A stretch of DNA of 64,000 nt from Ophiura sarsii (lineage: Eukaryota; Echinodermata; Ophiuroidea; Amphilepidida; Ophiuridae), in the NCBI GenBank assembly GCA_035610835.1, contig CM069442.1, positions 32,131,798 to 32,195,797 on the forward strand, given 5' to 3'. Below the pieces are notes generated by a model. It made no database searches. It worked only from the letters and a program-made list of their open reading frames with translations, and had not been told where the DNA came from. The number at the start of each line of letters is the position of its first letter. The stretch's first letter is position 1. Of this stretch, positions 12,385 to 23,720 are shown in pieces. Made by a program: the position numbers and the translations under genes.

Positions 12385-14034
12385 TATTTATTCTGATCCA
12401 TGAGCGAGAACAACCTTGGAGAGCCATTACAATCGGCCTATAGACCTGCACACTCAACTGAGTCTGCATTACTTAAGGTTAAGTGTGACATCATGGAATT
12501 TACTTCCCAGCGCAAGGGTGTGTTTTTGGCCCTATTGGATCTTAGCGCAGCCTTTGATACTGTTAACCATAACATCTTGTTGACCAGGCTCGCTAATGAA
12601 ATCGGACTGCAAGACGACGTGCTGAAGTGAATATCATCATATTTATCTGGAAGAACAACTCGTGTATGCATTGATGGTATGTTCTCTGAGCGGCTTGATC
12701 TCAAGTATGGCATACCGCAGGGATCGATAGTCGGCCCACAACAATTCTCTATTTATACCATTCCTATCGGATCTATTATAAGGAAACATAACCTGCTTTA
12801 CCACATCTATGCAGATGATATTCAAATTTATACTTCCTTTGATCCGAAAGACTACAACTCCATCACCTCCGCACTTTCCCGGATATCTGATTGCATTGAT
12901 GAAGTCAAATCATGGTTGACAGTAAATCGCCTCAAATTCAACGAGAATAAGACCGAGTTTTTTGTCGCTGTTGCCAAGCACCTTAAGCACCACATGCCTC
13001 CTGTGACACTTCGCGTTGGCAGTATGATCATCTCTCCTTCTGATAGTGTGCGCAATCTTGGCATCATGTTTGATACTTCTATGACTATGACTGCTATATC
13101 ATCTCTTTGCAAAAGTCTCAGTTTCCAGATGCGCAATATCTCACGTATTAGGAGATTTCTTGATAAAGACACATGTCATCTTATAGTACGTGCCCTCATC
13201 CTTTCCAGACTTGACTACGGGAACTCTTTGTCATTTGGATCCAATTCTACCGATGTCCAAAGATTGCAAAGATTTCAAAACCTGGCCGCCAAACAGATTT
13301 GCTTTGCCGTAAATAGAGATCATGCTACGCCTTATCTTAAAGAGCTGCATTGGCTGCCAGTTAGGGAGCCAACTTTCAAGATTCTTGTGTTTGTGTACAA
13401 TTGTTTGAATGGCACCGCACCTGGTTATTTAACATCATGCCTCTCTCCCTACCAACCTGGACGTGCAAGTCTTCGCTCGGCATCTGACATTACTCGTCTA
13501 TTTGAGCCCAACTCCAACAAATTGCTTCAGTCTGCCTCTAGTCGCACTTTTTCCATTTCTGCTCCTCATATCTGGAACACTCTCAATGTCACCATCAGGG
13601 AATCGAACTCTTTAGGTATTTTTAAGAAGGCTTTAAAGAATCATTTATATCCAATCTAATTTGTCATTCTGCCATTAGTTTTCAGGTTTTTGTGTTACTG
13701 CTTTCACTGTATTTTACATTGTTTGCTTTTCTGTTTTTGTTTTTTTCACACGCGCTGCGTTCTTGATGTAGTAGCACTATACAAATGCATTTATGTTATG
13801 TTATGTTATGTTATGTTATGTTATGTTATGTTATGTTATGTTATGTTATGTTATGTTATGTTATGTTATGTTATGTTATGTTATGTTATGTTATGTTATG
13901 TTATGTTATGTTATGTTATGTTATGTTATGTTATGTTATGTTATGTTATGTTATGTTATGTTATGTTATGTTATGTTATGTTATGTTATGTTATGTTATG
14001 TTATGTTATGTTATGTTATGTTATGTTATGTTAT
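12385..14034 (+). mobile_element. 5'-truncated L2/CR1-like LINE with long TTATG tail
   Basis: One reading frame from 12400 to 13659 encodes reverse transcriptase. Motif A is visible as LDLSAAFDTVNH, the template-grip region as LKYGIPQGSIVGPQ, the catalytic YADD box near 12810, and then SWLTVNRLKFNENKTEF and LHWLPV. The C-terminus ends in ISAPHIWNTLNVTI and FKKALKNHLYPI. An in-frame TGA at 12628-12630, where the family usually has tryptophan before ISSYLSGRT, breaks the frame, so the copy is probably dead. Endonuclease and the N-terminal RT part are missing. The 3' end carries the GCACTATACAAATGCAT sequence typical of this group, followed by the tail. Confidence 0.9.
13790..14034. repeat. (TTATG)n microsatellite, about 49 copies
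   Basis: A perfect run of TTATG pentanucleotides covers about 245 bases, directly continuous with the LINE 3' end. It most likely grew from the element's own tail repeat. The three overlapping ORFs in it are artefacts of a unit lacking stop codons. Confidence 0.95.
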
Positions 14035-15735
14035 TCAAAGTATATATAACTTTTGAAAATTTAAAGTAATTTTGAAGAAAAAATCGCAAATGTACCGACG
14101 GAAGCTCGTTTGTGCCGACAGATTTGATGAATGGGGCAGATTTTGCCGAGTGCCGACAGTTTGATGAAGGGGGGGGGTGTCACACTCCCACACACCCCTC
14201 TGGGGACGCCTTTGTAGATACGCCATTTTCAACAAAATTGCTGGGTTTTTTTCTTCAGTTTACAAAATAATGTAATTTGTTTGCCACTTTGTTGAATGGG
14301 TTGATAGCTACAAATGTGTCAGTTATCGTTAACTGATAGATTTTTAAATTTGCTACACCGAATGTCTAAATTCCGGGGCAAGGTTGATTTCACCATCACA
14401 CAGGTATGTCTATGAGAACCGAAATTGACAATAGAGTAAATTTCATTTTGCAGTCTGTGACCTGTATGTGACCGCCAAAATGAGTATGAGACAGGTATTG
14501 TATTGTATACATTGTATGATATTTGATGGAGGTGTATAATTATCCCCGGGTATTATCAGTACACAAATCAGAAATTTCATTACAGGACAAACTTGATTTA
14601 AAGTCCTTGCCCTAATAAAGGGTTCAAAATGTAAGTCCCCCTAAAATTAGACCACGTTTTGATTGCATTTAACTCTATACACAATTGGACGTTTTGAGAG
14701 ATTTAAACACTTATGAAAAGGAAAAACACTTGGCTATCCCAATACACATTTTTCCCTATTCAATATCATTATTACTTTTCCCAAAATAGTCACATTTCCC
14801 CAAAATTATGTTTTCAGAAAAAGTGGCACTTTTCAAAATCCTATACCAGTTTGTTTGCATAACTCCACACATAATTATGCATTTTGAGAGATTCAAACAC
14901 CTTCACAGAGTTTTCCCTTTTCAATACGATGTTTACATTTCCCAAAACAGTCACATTTCCCCAAAATTGATGTTTTCCAAAAAGAAGTTATTGACGTGAA
15001 TGGTGGACACTATTGGGTAGTAATGCATGAAACAATTCTTTTATTTTTTATTTCAAATAAGGACCAGCTAAAAAAAAGTAAAGACTTTCTTTTAATTTAA
15101 AATAAGACAATTGAAATGAATTTCAAAGTACCCCCCCCCCCTCACACACACACACCGCCATTGAAAAGGTAACGAGCATAGACAATGCAAACGGGGGAGG
15201 GGGAGAGGGGCACGCCCCCATAATGTTCACGTTGGGGACGATGCCCCCTTCAAAAGAAGCCATTCTTTGACGCAAAATTAGTTTCAATGTTTAAGGGGTT
15301 TCAGGAACGTTTTCTAGATCATTTTAATGAAAAAAACTAGACATACTTGTTCCCCTCTGGGGACCCGGGGCTTGAGAGCCCCCAAAGGCCCCCCCCCCCC
15401 CCCCCCCCCCCCCAGCACGATGGTACTGACCTTTTACAGGCTTTCGTTTTTAATACAAAGGCTGGAGGTTTAGATTCAATGTAATCAAGGTATTCGTGTT
15501 TGTCAAGCATAGGCATAGAAAAATAACACAAAAACCAAATGCCTAACCAACCAGAGAGAGGTATGGATATTTTGTCATTTATCATAGCACTGTACAAGCA
15601 ATTCATATTTTGGCTTCATTGTTTTCCATTCGTTCCTAAATTTATTTTCTACTTGTTTCTATATACCGGGTTATACAAAAAAAGTTGATCCAAGTTTCAG
15701 AGAATTTGTGTTTACTTAGTCTTAATCAACAGTAC
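14035..15735. other. No gene seen; diverged tandem block and C-runs
   Basis: Segments at 14655-14830 and 14850-14985 are related to each other (CACATTTCCCCAAAAT, TTTTGAGAGATT(C/T)AAACAC), suggesting an old tandem duplication of about 200 bases. C-runs lie near 15131 and at 15389-15412. A motif near 15663, ACCGGGTTATACAAAAAAAG, resembles transposon termini, but no partner was found. Confidence 0.4.
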
Positions 15736-15739
15736 GTTA

Positions 15740-16180
15740 TGAAATTATCCTGAAAAGATGGCACGTTTAGCTTGTTTGGTTATTCAGATGGTTCATTACA
15801 GAAAACATGTACAAAAACTGACTTTTCCACGGAACCGTCATTTAGTTTTTGTCTTCAACAAAACAGCATGCTCTAGTTTCAAAATTGAAAAGCCCGCTCT
15901 GACAAAGTATCCCGATCTGTATGCTTATATGCCATTCACATTCAACAAAGAAACGTAGGTACGTAGGTAGGTAATGTCAAGCAACAGACAGATGTTTCAG
16001 ATGTCTCCTTTTTCTTTTTCCCTTTTTTTTTACAATTTGTGACCAATCGTGTGTATTAGTCCATTGCATTCCATCTCTAAAAAAAGGACGCTCCCGTGGA
16101 CAAGGCAGTTTGTGCATGCTTTCTGTAATGAACCATATCTGAAGAACCAACCAAGATAAATGTACCATTTTTTCAGAATA
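15740..16180. repeat. Inverted repeat with arms of about 110 bases
   Basis: The left arm around GGTTCATTACAGAAAACATG (15790) is matched in inverse near 16110-16140, where the complement reads GGTTCATTACAGAAAGCATG. The arms are imperfect and about 230 bases apart. Two ORFs on opposite strands here share sequence only because of the inversion. Confidence 0.5.
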
Positions 16181-16184
16181 ATTT

Positions 16185-17035
16185 CAAAACTTACTGCTGA
16201 TCAAGATATTGTGTTCGGTTTCAAAAACTTACTGCTGATCATGATATTGTGTTCGGTTTCAAAAACTTTACCAAAATAGTCATATTTGGTAAACAGTACC
16301 ATGAAATGTTACGATTCTTTTTGCTGATGATAGTGAATAAATGTAGGTTATAATACGAGCGCAGGCAACGAGCTTTAATAAGCTACATATGATACGGTAT
16401 AGAGAAAGGCACACTGTGAAGTAATAGAATATGTCTTGGTAGAAAAATTAACTTGTTATTAGGGCCCGATTTACCCGTTTATTTCAACATTTCCCAACCA
16501 AAAATGTTTTATACGGACAAAAAATATTAAAAATGTGAAGGAAAAAAATGTGAAAAATATATTAACCAAAAAATATGAAGAAACAAAAATGAAACATAAC
16601 AAATCAAAAAGAATTCAAAACAAAAAGTTAAAACAAAAGGTGAATAAATGTAGGTTATAATACGAGCGCAGGCAACGAGCTTTAATAAGCTACATATGAT
16701 ACGGTATAGAGAAAGGCACACTGTGAAGTAATAGAATATGTCTTGGTAGAAAAATTAACTTGTTATTAGGGCCCGACTTACCCGTTTATTTCAACACTGT
16801 GAAGTAATAGAATATGTCTTGGTAGAAAAATTAACTTGTTATTAGGGCCCGACTTACCCGTTTATTTCAACATTTCCCAACCAAAAATGTTTTATACGGA
16901 CAAAAAATATTAAAAATGTGAAGGAAAAAAATGTGAAAAATATATTAACCAAAAAATATGAAGAAACAAAAATGAAACATAACAAATCAAAAAGAATTCA
17001 AAACAAAAAGTTAAAACAAAAGGTTAAAATAAAAA
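16185..17035. repeat. Recent tandem duplication of a block of about 310 bases
   Basis: The block beginning ATAAATGTAGGTTATAATAC at 16337 reappears nearly unchanged from about 16642. A shorter internal piece (CACTGTGAAGTAATAGAATA to CCCGTTTATTTCAACA) is duplicated a further time at 16796. A separate 44-base tandem pair (TTACTGCTGATCA-GATATTG) lies at 16191-16265. Near identity indicates recent origin. No coding content. Confidence 0.75.
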
Positions 17036-17413
17036 ACCAATTATATTTTTATCACATTGGCAGGTAGTACAACATGTCTTGATAGAAGTAGTAGAATATA
17101 TCTTAAAGAAAAAATAACTTGTTATTTATTTCAAAATTTCCCAACCAATTTTTTTTATACGCACATAAAATATATATATACATATATTAACCAAAAAATC
17201 AAAACAAAAAGTTCAAACAAACAAACAAACAAAATCGCATTGGCAAGTAGTACAATATGTCTTGATAATCAGATTTTTTTGTGTGGACAGAATAAAAAAA
17301 AAATATTAAAAAATGATGATTTTTTGTTGTCTACAAAATGTCTAGACATTGAACTAAACCAATAGCTTACTCAGAGACACATGAAGGGTAGAATATAATT
17401 ATCAACATAAATT

Positions 17414-17494
17414 TGACCACAGAGTATCATATGCATGATACTCTGTGGTATACCACAGAGTATCATATATGCATATATGATACTCTGTGGTATA
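17414..17494. repeat. Two adjacent perfect palindromes
   Basis: ACCACAGAGTATCATATGCA begins a palindrome centred near 17432. It is followed by a second one with the same outer arms, CCACAGAGTATCATATATGC, centred near 17472. Both are perfect or near-perfect and share an AT-rich centre. Each would form a stable cruciform or RNA hairpin. Confidence 0.85.
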
Positions 17495-17655
17495 AATATA
17501 GCCAGCTTTTGTGTAACAAGACTCTACCTTTTCTTTCATTCTGAGGATATATTGCTGCACTTAATATTGGTCTTCTACTCAAGATTGGTCAGTAGATAAA
17601 TTATGATGGCTATACAATGTTATGCCATGCCACATGACCAAAACAAGTTTATATA

Positions 17656-17990
17656 TGTTGTTCCATTCGTGCTCGTGAGGGCACGAATGGAACATTATAC
17701 TCGTACGCCTACCCAGGCAATAGTTCCATTGTGTCAAACTTGATTAATGAGTGCTCACCAAGTTGTTATGATTTTAATATCAACAGACAAAAACAGGCTG
17801 GTATTAACTTACAAACCAAAATAAATACACACTTAAAAATTGGTAGTTAATAAATGATGCACTGATTGGAAGAGGGTTAAATATGACCATATAAGTTGTT
17901 CCATAATATGACCATATAAGTTGTTCCATAATATGACCATATAAGTTGTTCCATGAGTGCCCGTGAGGGCACGAATGGAACATTTTAAAA
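17656..17990. repeat. Hairpin pair around a GTGCCCGTGAGGGCAC core, with 25-base triplication
   Basis: GTTCCATTCGTGCTCGTGAG (17660) begins a hairpin that closes with GGGCACGAATGGAAC. A second hairpin with the same right arm lies at 17952-17985. Before the second, AATATGACCATATAAGTTGTTCC is present three times in tandem (17880-17953). The paired hairpins could be the ends of one short element or two solo termini. Confidence 0.6.
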
Positions 17991-18036
17991 TGACTGGAAA
18001 AGTGTCATACTATTTAACCCTTTTACAGTGGGTTAG

Positions 18037-19225
18037 ACGAGGGTCATTCAATAAGTTCTACCTCCTCCCTCATAACATCGCTTATATTAATTAACCTCAT
18101 GACATTTGTCATGATTATAGCTCTGAATCATAGCTACAAATGTGTAGTAAATGATAATTGATATCTGCTTTACTTTTGTTATGACGCGGTCAAAGCCAGA
18201 GAGAGATTTTGGACAACGGACACAGAAAATTACCTTAAAAATATACACATGTTTTAGGGTGTTTTTTCGTATTGTATAGTTAGATATAAGAGCATGATTT
18301 AAATACTGAAAATGGAAATGAATGAATGATATCTGAATATATTACAGTATTATCATATATAGATAAGATTGTAAACAATATCAACTCTTGTAGGCTTGCA
18401 AATAGTGTACTATCAACTAAAATGCATTGCTATGCCTTTGGCATACCAGAATACTGCCATCAGTCAAATTGTCGTTGTTACAACAATCCCACAATGATGC
18501 CTCGAATGTTAAAGCTTGATCATAATAGTCACTTTATGAGTTTTACTTATGTGAAACCTTCAGAATATTCAATCAGGTAGTCAATGATAGAAAATTATCG
18601 CTTTGACAGACTTTAAATCCCTCCATTTATTTCGATATATTGAAGATCGCTTAGTTATCATGAAAGACAAATATGACTTTTACAGGGTTCTCTAGGGAAG
18701 GGGTAAACTCAATGGTTGTCCTGATCTGGATCTGGCTAATCAAACGGCATGTTTTTTCCAAACAATCAGTCAACTTTATTGTTTCCAGTCTGTTTAAGAG
18801 ATATCTGACATTTAGAACGGTTATAATTGACCGATAGGTATGTTTAGCCTCTTACAATAGGCCAATTGAAAAGCACTTCGGCGATATTTTGCTGTTTTTC
18901 ATCCGTTTCCGTCACACTAAAGGTGCGTTCATACTCGCGTCGTTGCGTATCGGTCGACGTCGACGGACAAAAGTTGGCATTGCTTCAACACGCGCACCGA
19001 TATCCGTCGACGTCGGGCGATGCGCAACGACGGGAGTATGAACGCACCTTTAATCGAGGTTTGGTTCTCACTGCATGTCCGGAAAAGTACAACCAGTACT
19101 CAGATCAATTTACATTGGATTTGTAGCTGAGGTTCCAAGCTACAATCGTGTGATATTTGATAAGACTGGCTCATTTAATAATAAAGTTATGAGGTAGGAG
19201 GTAGAATTTATTGAATGACCCGCGT
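18037..19225. mobile_element. Mariner-like non-autonomous element, copy carrying a MITE
   Basis: The left end ACGAGGGTCATTCAATAAGT (18037) matches in inverse the right end near 19190-19225 through about 40 bases, continuing TTCTACCTCCT-CCTCATAAC. Ends of this GGGTCATTCAATAA type are known from mariner-like elements. The interior lacks a transposase frame. A second, 5'-truncated copy lies at 31950-32615 on the same strand. Confidence 0.75.
18917..19054. mobile_element. MITE of about 137 bases nested in the mariner-like copy
   Basis: The terminal inverted repeats AAAGGTGCGTTCATACTC border an almost fully self-complementary core containing GTCGACGTCGACGG and CCGTCGACGTCGGG. The corresponding position in the related copy near 32445 is uninterrupted, so the insertion is directly visible by comparison. 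Confidence 0.85.
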
Positions 19226-20319
19226 AGTTGAACCCTGACAAGGAGTCATTTTTAAAAACTACTTATTTTTAAGTGTGTATATCTTCACACTAGACATAGA
19301 CATGTTGGCTAGACATATCTGTCATCACTTCTCCTGCCCTTATGTCATGTGGTTTATCTGGCTACAGATTAGAATTACCCTCATTGAATTCACCTGGTAT
19401 AAATTGTATGAGGATTGTTTGCGTAGGGTATTTAATGTAGTGTCTGTTTGACAACAACACTGGTACACAAGTGAATATGGCCAATATTTCCGTAAATAAA
19501 GTGTCTCTAGAGCTAAAATCATAACCTTGAGCGTACAAAACATTAGGCTCTATTTTAGGATGACATGACCAAACGTTTCAAAACAAAACACTAGTAAACC
19601 CATAAAACACATGTGACAGCAAAGGTTGCCACTGCATTTTTAATCACATCTTTCAAAACAAATGTAATTGTGATCGGTCAAACCACAGCAATGGTTGCAA
19701 CCTATCTATCACTATTGGAATGTTAACAAAGTCTCAGTTCCTCACAAGTTTAAATTTACGATTATATCACAGCCCAATGGAGTCCTTGTCTATAATACAC
19801 GTATCATATATGCCATATAGGGTTAGGGTTATTTTTGTTACAGTTTGACACCTAGGCTAAATGAAGTACTTAAATAGTTAGCTTTCCAATGAAGGAAAAT
19901 ATGTATTTTTGCGTTTTTTGTGTTATTACTATCTTTTTACAATGTACTATCCACCAGTAATCAGTTTGACTTGAAAGGTTTATTTAAGGAATAATTTGGA
20001 CTTAAATCTGCTAAAATATAGGGAAAATACAGGCACAAGTGTGTGAAAATGGGCACTTTTCTCAGTTTCGTAGTTTTATTTGCCACTTATATTTGCTAGT
20101 TGCGTAATCTATCAGGCGATGCTGAATAAATCAGCAAACTAATTTGACATGGTCTATGACATGTAGAGATTATTTTGTGATGACAAATAGTGTAAAATCG
20201 AATATTAAAGGGGCATTCTTCAGGTGGTTATTTAACACGATGGTATAGAATCATATAGTGAATTAGAGGCGTATTGGGGCCTCCGTGATATGGTATTGAA
20301 GACGTATTTATATAGATAG

Positions 20320-21090
20320 TTATTACGGCATCACTCGCGGTCATTAAATGATCACCTGGGGTAATGAAATGATCACTCGGGGTCATTGCATTATCACTTT
20401 GAGTCATTAAATGGTCACCTGGGGTCATTGAATAATCCGTTTGTGTCATTAAATGATTACTTTGGGTTTAATACGGTATAACTTGTGGTCATTAAATGAT
20501 CACTTGAGGTAATGAAATGATCACTACTTGGGGTAATGAAATGATCATACAATGTCAATAAATGATCACTTGGGGTCATTAAATAAACACGTTGTGTCAA
20601 TGGCCACTTAGGGTTATTACATTATACCACTCGGATCGAGTCAATAAATAACCCCCTGAGGTTATTAGATAACGGTGTGGGTCCTTAAATAATGGGTTTG
20701 GGTCATTAGGATATCACTTGGGGTCATTAAATGATCACTCAGGGTCAATAAATGACTTTGAGTCATTAACTGGTCATTTGGGGTAATTTAATGATCACCT
20801 GGTGTTATTAAGTGACCGTTCGGGTTTACTCAGGATATTGGTAGTTAAATGATCACCTAGGGTAATGCAATGATCACTCATGCCCATTATTATACAATCA
20901 CTTAGAGTTATTACAATATCACTTGGTCGAGTCGATAAATATTCGCTTAGGGTCATTACAAATAACCACCTACGGCTATCTGATGACGGCTCTGATGGGT
21001 TGTGTAACTAAAATATCACTTGGAGTAATTAAATGATCATCCACGGTTATTAAATGACCATTCGTGTCACCAAATGATTGCTTGATCATT
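20320..21090. repeat. Tandem array, unit near ATGATCACTTGGGGTCATTAA
   Basis: About 35 diverged copies of a 20-22 base unit follow one another, most with the self-complementary TGATCA. Unit divergence is high, so the array is old. The minus-strand ORF here is repeat-derived. Confidence 0.85.
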
Positions 21091-21264
21091 TTGTTTGACC
21101 GACCATTGGTATTTTTTTATTACCATTTGGAGGAAATTGTAATAACCAGCTTTACCCTGCAACCGTTCCTTGACACAAATGAATGAGTTGACTACAAGCT
21201 ATTTGGTAATTTTTAACGTAACGAGCATTTACAGTAAACTATTACTGCTCTTCATTTATTTTAA

Positions 21265-21755
21265 CCTTTTTGGTGGCCATCTTGGACATTTCAAAATACT
21301 TCAACTAGATCTACATCCCCTAGGTTTTATCATATACATATATTAAAACTGTTCCATTGGCTTTTATAAGTAGTACATAGTATAGTCATGTAACATCATC
21401 ATTTAACATAAACTTTAACTATTTGGCGGCCATCTTGGAATACGATGAATAATAAAAACCTTCACAGAGGTGAGTGGTTTATCTAAAAGCTTGAGTTTAG
21501 CAGTTTAGAAGATAGTATTTGGTGAATATGATGCAATAATAATATACGCCGTTAGGCTATTTGTACGTTTAAGGCGGCCATTTTGGTGGCCATCTTGGAT
21601 TTAAAGTATGTTAACAAACAAAAAAGCTGGATATGAACTTGAGAAGTCTAATACATACATCCTATAGTTAATCCTATAATACGTGTTATCATACATTTTG
21701 GTTAAAATGAAGTCCTTTTTATGAACTTTTATCATTTTGGCGGCCATTTTGGAAG
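21265..21755. repeat. Array marked by GGCGGCCATCTTGGA
   Basis: TTTGG(C/T)GGCCAT(C/T)TTGGA occurs at about 21270, 21425, 21570, 21587 and 21738, mostly 150-160 bases apart with related AT-rich spacers. A similar phrase recurs at about 37239 inside an intron. Confidence 0.7.
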
Positions 21756-22214
21756 CGGAGTCTTGAATAACCACTAAGCGTACCAAAATGTATCTTGGTA
21801 ACACCCTGAATATGTTTTAGGACCATGAAAGGAAGTTCAAAACATTGTTTTGGGGGAGTATTATGGGTGCACGGAAGACGGACCTAGGCTTGTATAAGCC
21901 TCTATTCACCATCTGATCTGATGTTAAATAATCCCCTGAATGCCCCTTTAATGTTGAATTTTACACTATTTGTCATCATAAATTTATCTCTACATGTCAT
22001 AGACCATGTCGAACTAATTTGCTGATTTATTCCAGCATCACCTGATACATTAAGCAACTAGCAAAAATGTAAGTGGTAAATAAAAATACAACATTGAGAA
22101 AAGTGCCCATTTGTACTCCATTGTGCCTTTATTTTCTTTATATTTTAGCAGCTTTATGTCCGAATTATTCCTTAAATAAACCTTAAATCACGTCAAACTG
22201 ATTACTGGTGTACG

Positions 22215-22800
22215 TTGGTGTACTCTGATATAAGTCAGGGGTAAGTGGGGATACGTCGTTTACGTTAGGAGCACGCTGTGATCAGATACGCTGTGAAAAT
22301 TTGAAACACGTCGTGCTCGCGAAAAATTATTAAGCATGTTCAAAATTTCTCGGCGTACTCAACGTGTGCTTAATACGTTCTGCATAAGTTCCTGGTACGT
22401 TCGTGGTACGTTAGACATACATTGACATATATACGCTGACATACGGTAGAGGTACGTTACTCGTGAGTTGGTATACGTTGATGTACGTCGGCTGAAAATA
22501 GCATCTAGCATTGATAAAAACCAAAATATCAATTCGTTGGGACTCTGACAATTTTCGAGCTATTTTTTTATACGTCGGCATACTTTCAGGCCATACGCCA
22601 TGGTGTGACAGGGCCTTTAGCGGTCTGTAGGGGTTCGCAGAGGTTGGCTTGGCTGGCGTCTAGGAAAAATGTGAACATGTTCAAAATGTTGAGCGGGTGA
22701 CGTTGTATACGTTGAGCATTCGCTGTGTGAACGTTTCGCACGTTGGTGTATGTTGCATCTTCGTCAGCCGTTCGGCCATATACGTCCAACCCATCTGTTC
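22215..22800 (-). repeat. TACGTT-rich dispersed repeat, copy inverted relative to 31260-31600
   Basis: Phrases such as GTACGTTCGTGGTACGTTAG and GAGCATGTTCAAAAT recur in reverse complement at 31260-31600. The unit is full of ACGT/TACGTT words in both orientations. No reading frame is conserved. Confidence 0.6.
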
Positions 22801-22884
22801 GTTTTGATCCACACCCTCACCCGGCCCATTGACCGCCCCCCCCCCCCCCCCCCACCACCACCCCCAAATAAAGTGTTTTCTTTT

Positions 22885-23720
22885 ACTCTTTGTGTTTACA
22901 TTACCAAGCAAAAGTACAACAATGAGACAAAATTGTCACTTTCATCTTTTAGATTTTGAAGACAATGTTTGTTTTAATAGTGCCAAAACACAAAAGCCCT
23001 CAGAGTAAATTACTTGAAGGGAAAATAGCTAAAAATCATGTTTTTAGTAGATTAAATTCACAATATTTCCCACGACACCCCTTGCAACCCCAGCCCCTAC
23101 CCAGCAACTTCAGTTCGACTAAACTTCTTTTTATATTAAGTAAGATAAAAACATCTTTGTTCTTAGTTTTTATTCGTAATAACTATAGGGCCTAGGCCTA
23201 CATACAATAACATACCGTATACCAAACAAAAAAGTACATGAATGTGTAAAAATGATCACTTTCATTTTAGTGTTAATGATTTTCATTAGGACTACATGTA
23301 AAGACAATGATTGGTCAAGAAATAAAAGGCCTGAGACTCAATAATCTGAAGGAAAATAGCTAGAACTGAACTACAACTAAAAATCATGTTTTAACGAACT
23401 AACTTGTAAAAATTCCACAGCAAGTGGTTCCTCCCCTTTGTCACCCCTATCCCTTTTGCCCAACAACTTCAATTCGACTAGATTTAATTTTGAAAATAAC
23501 AAAAAAATCACAAACAATAAACTTTTTTCCCTTCGTTCCATTTGGAACTACATTATGATTGATAACATTACCAAAACAAAAGCACAATAGGCCTGAGACT
23601 CAGTAATTAGAAAAAACTAGACAAAAACGCAGCTAAACATCATGGTTATAGCAGACCAAATGCCACAATTTTCCCATTGCAATGGGTCTCTTCCCCAGTG
23701 GTGGCATAGACAGACGGGGG
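22885..23720. repeat. Old tandem repeat of about 340-base units
   Basis: Related segments start near 22905, 23230 and 23580. They share CACTTTCATTTTA, GAAAATAGCTA-AAATCATGTTTT, CCAACAACTTCAATTCGACTA and similar phrases, with the last copy partial. Heavily diverged; no coding signal. Confidence 0.55.

Larger units (their letters stand above)
19952..22210. mobile_element. Foldback-type element: long inverted arms around tandem repeats
   Basis: The outer end CACCAGTAATCAGTTTGAC (19952) is matched in inverse at the right end (ATTACTGGTG at 22201-22210). The complementarity runs, with drift, through arms of about 280 bases (19952-20240 and 21915-22210). The core holds a roughly 760-base array of diverged 20-22 base units and then a second array of units near 155 bases. 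No transposase was recognised. The architecture matches foldback elements. Confidence 0.8.

Noticed and set aside
12438..13172. Minus-strand ORFs over the LINE
   Set aside because: They are antisense shadows of the reverse-transcriptase frame, which has recognisable catalytic motifs on the plus strand.
13690..14069. Three overlapping plus-strand ORFs of MLCYV repeats
   Set aside because: They are translations of the (TTATG)n microsatellite, which has no stop codon in any of these frames.
20228..20449. Minus-strand ORF with MTPGDHLMTQSD repeats
   Set aside because: It is produced by the 20-22 base tandem array inside the foldback element and is not conserved along it.
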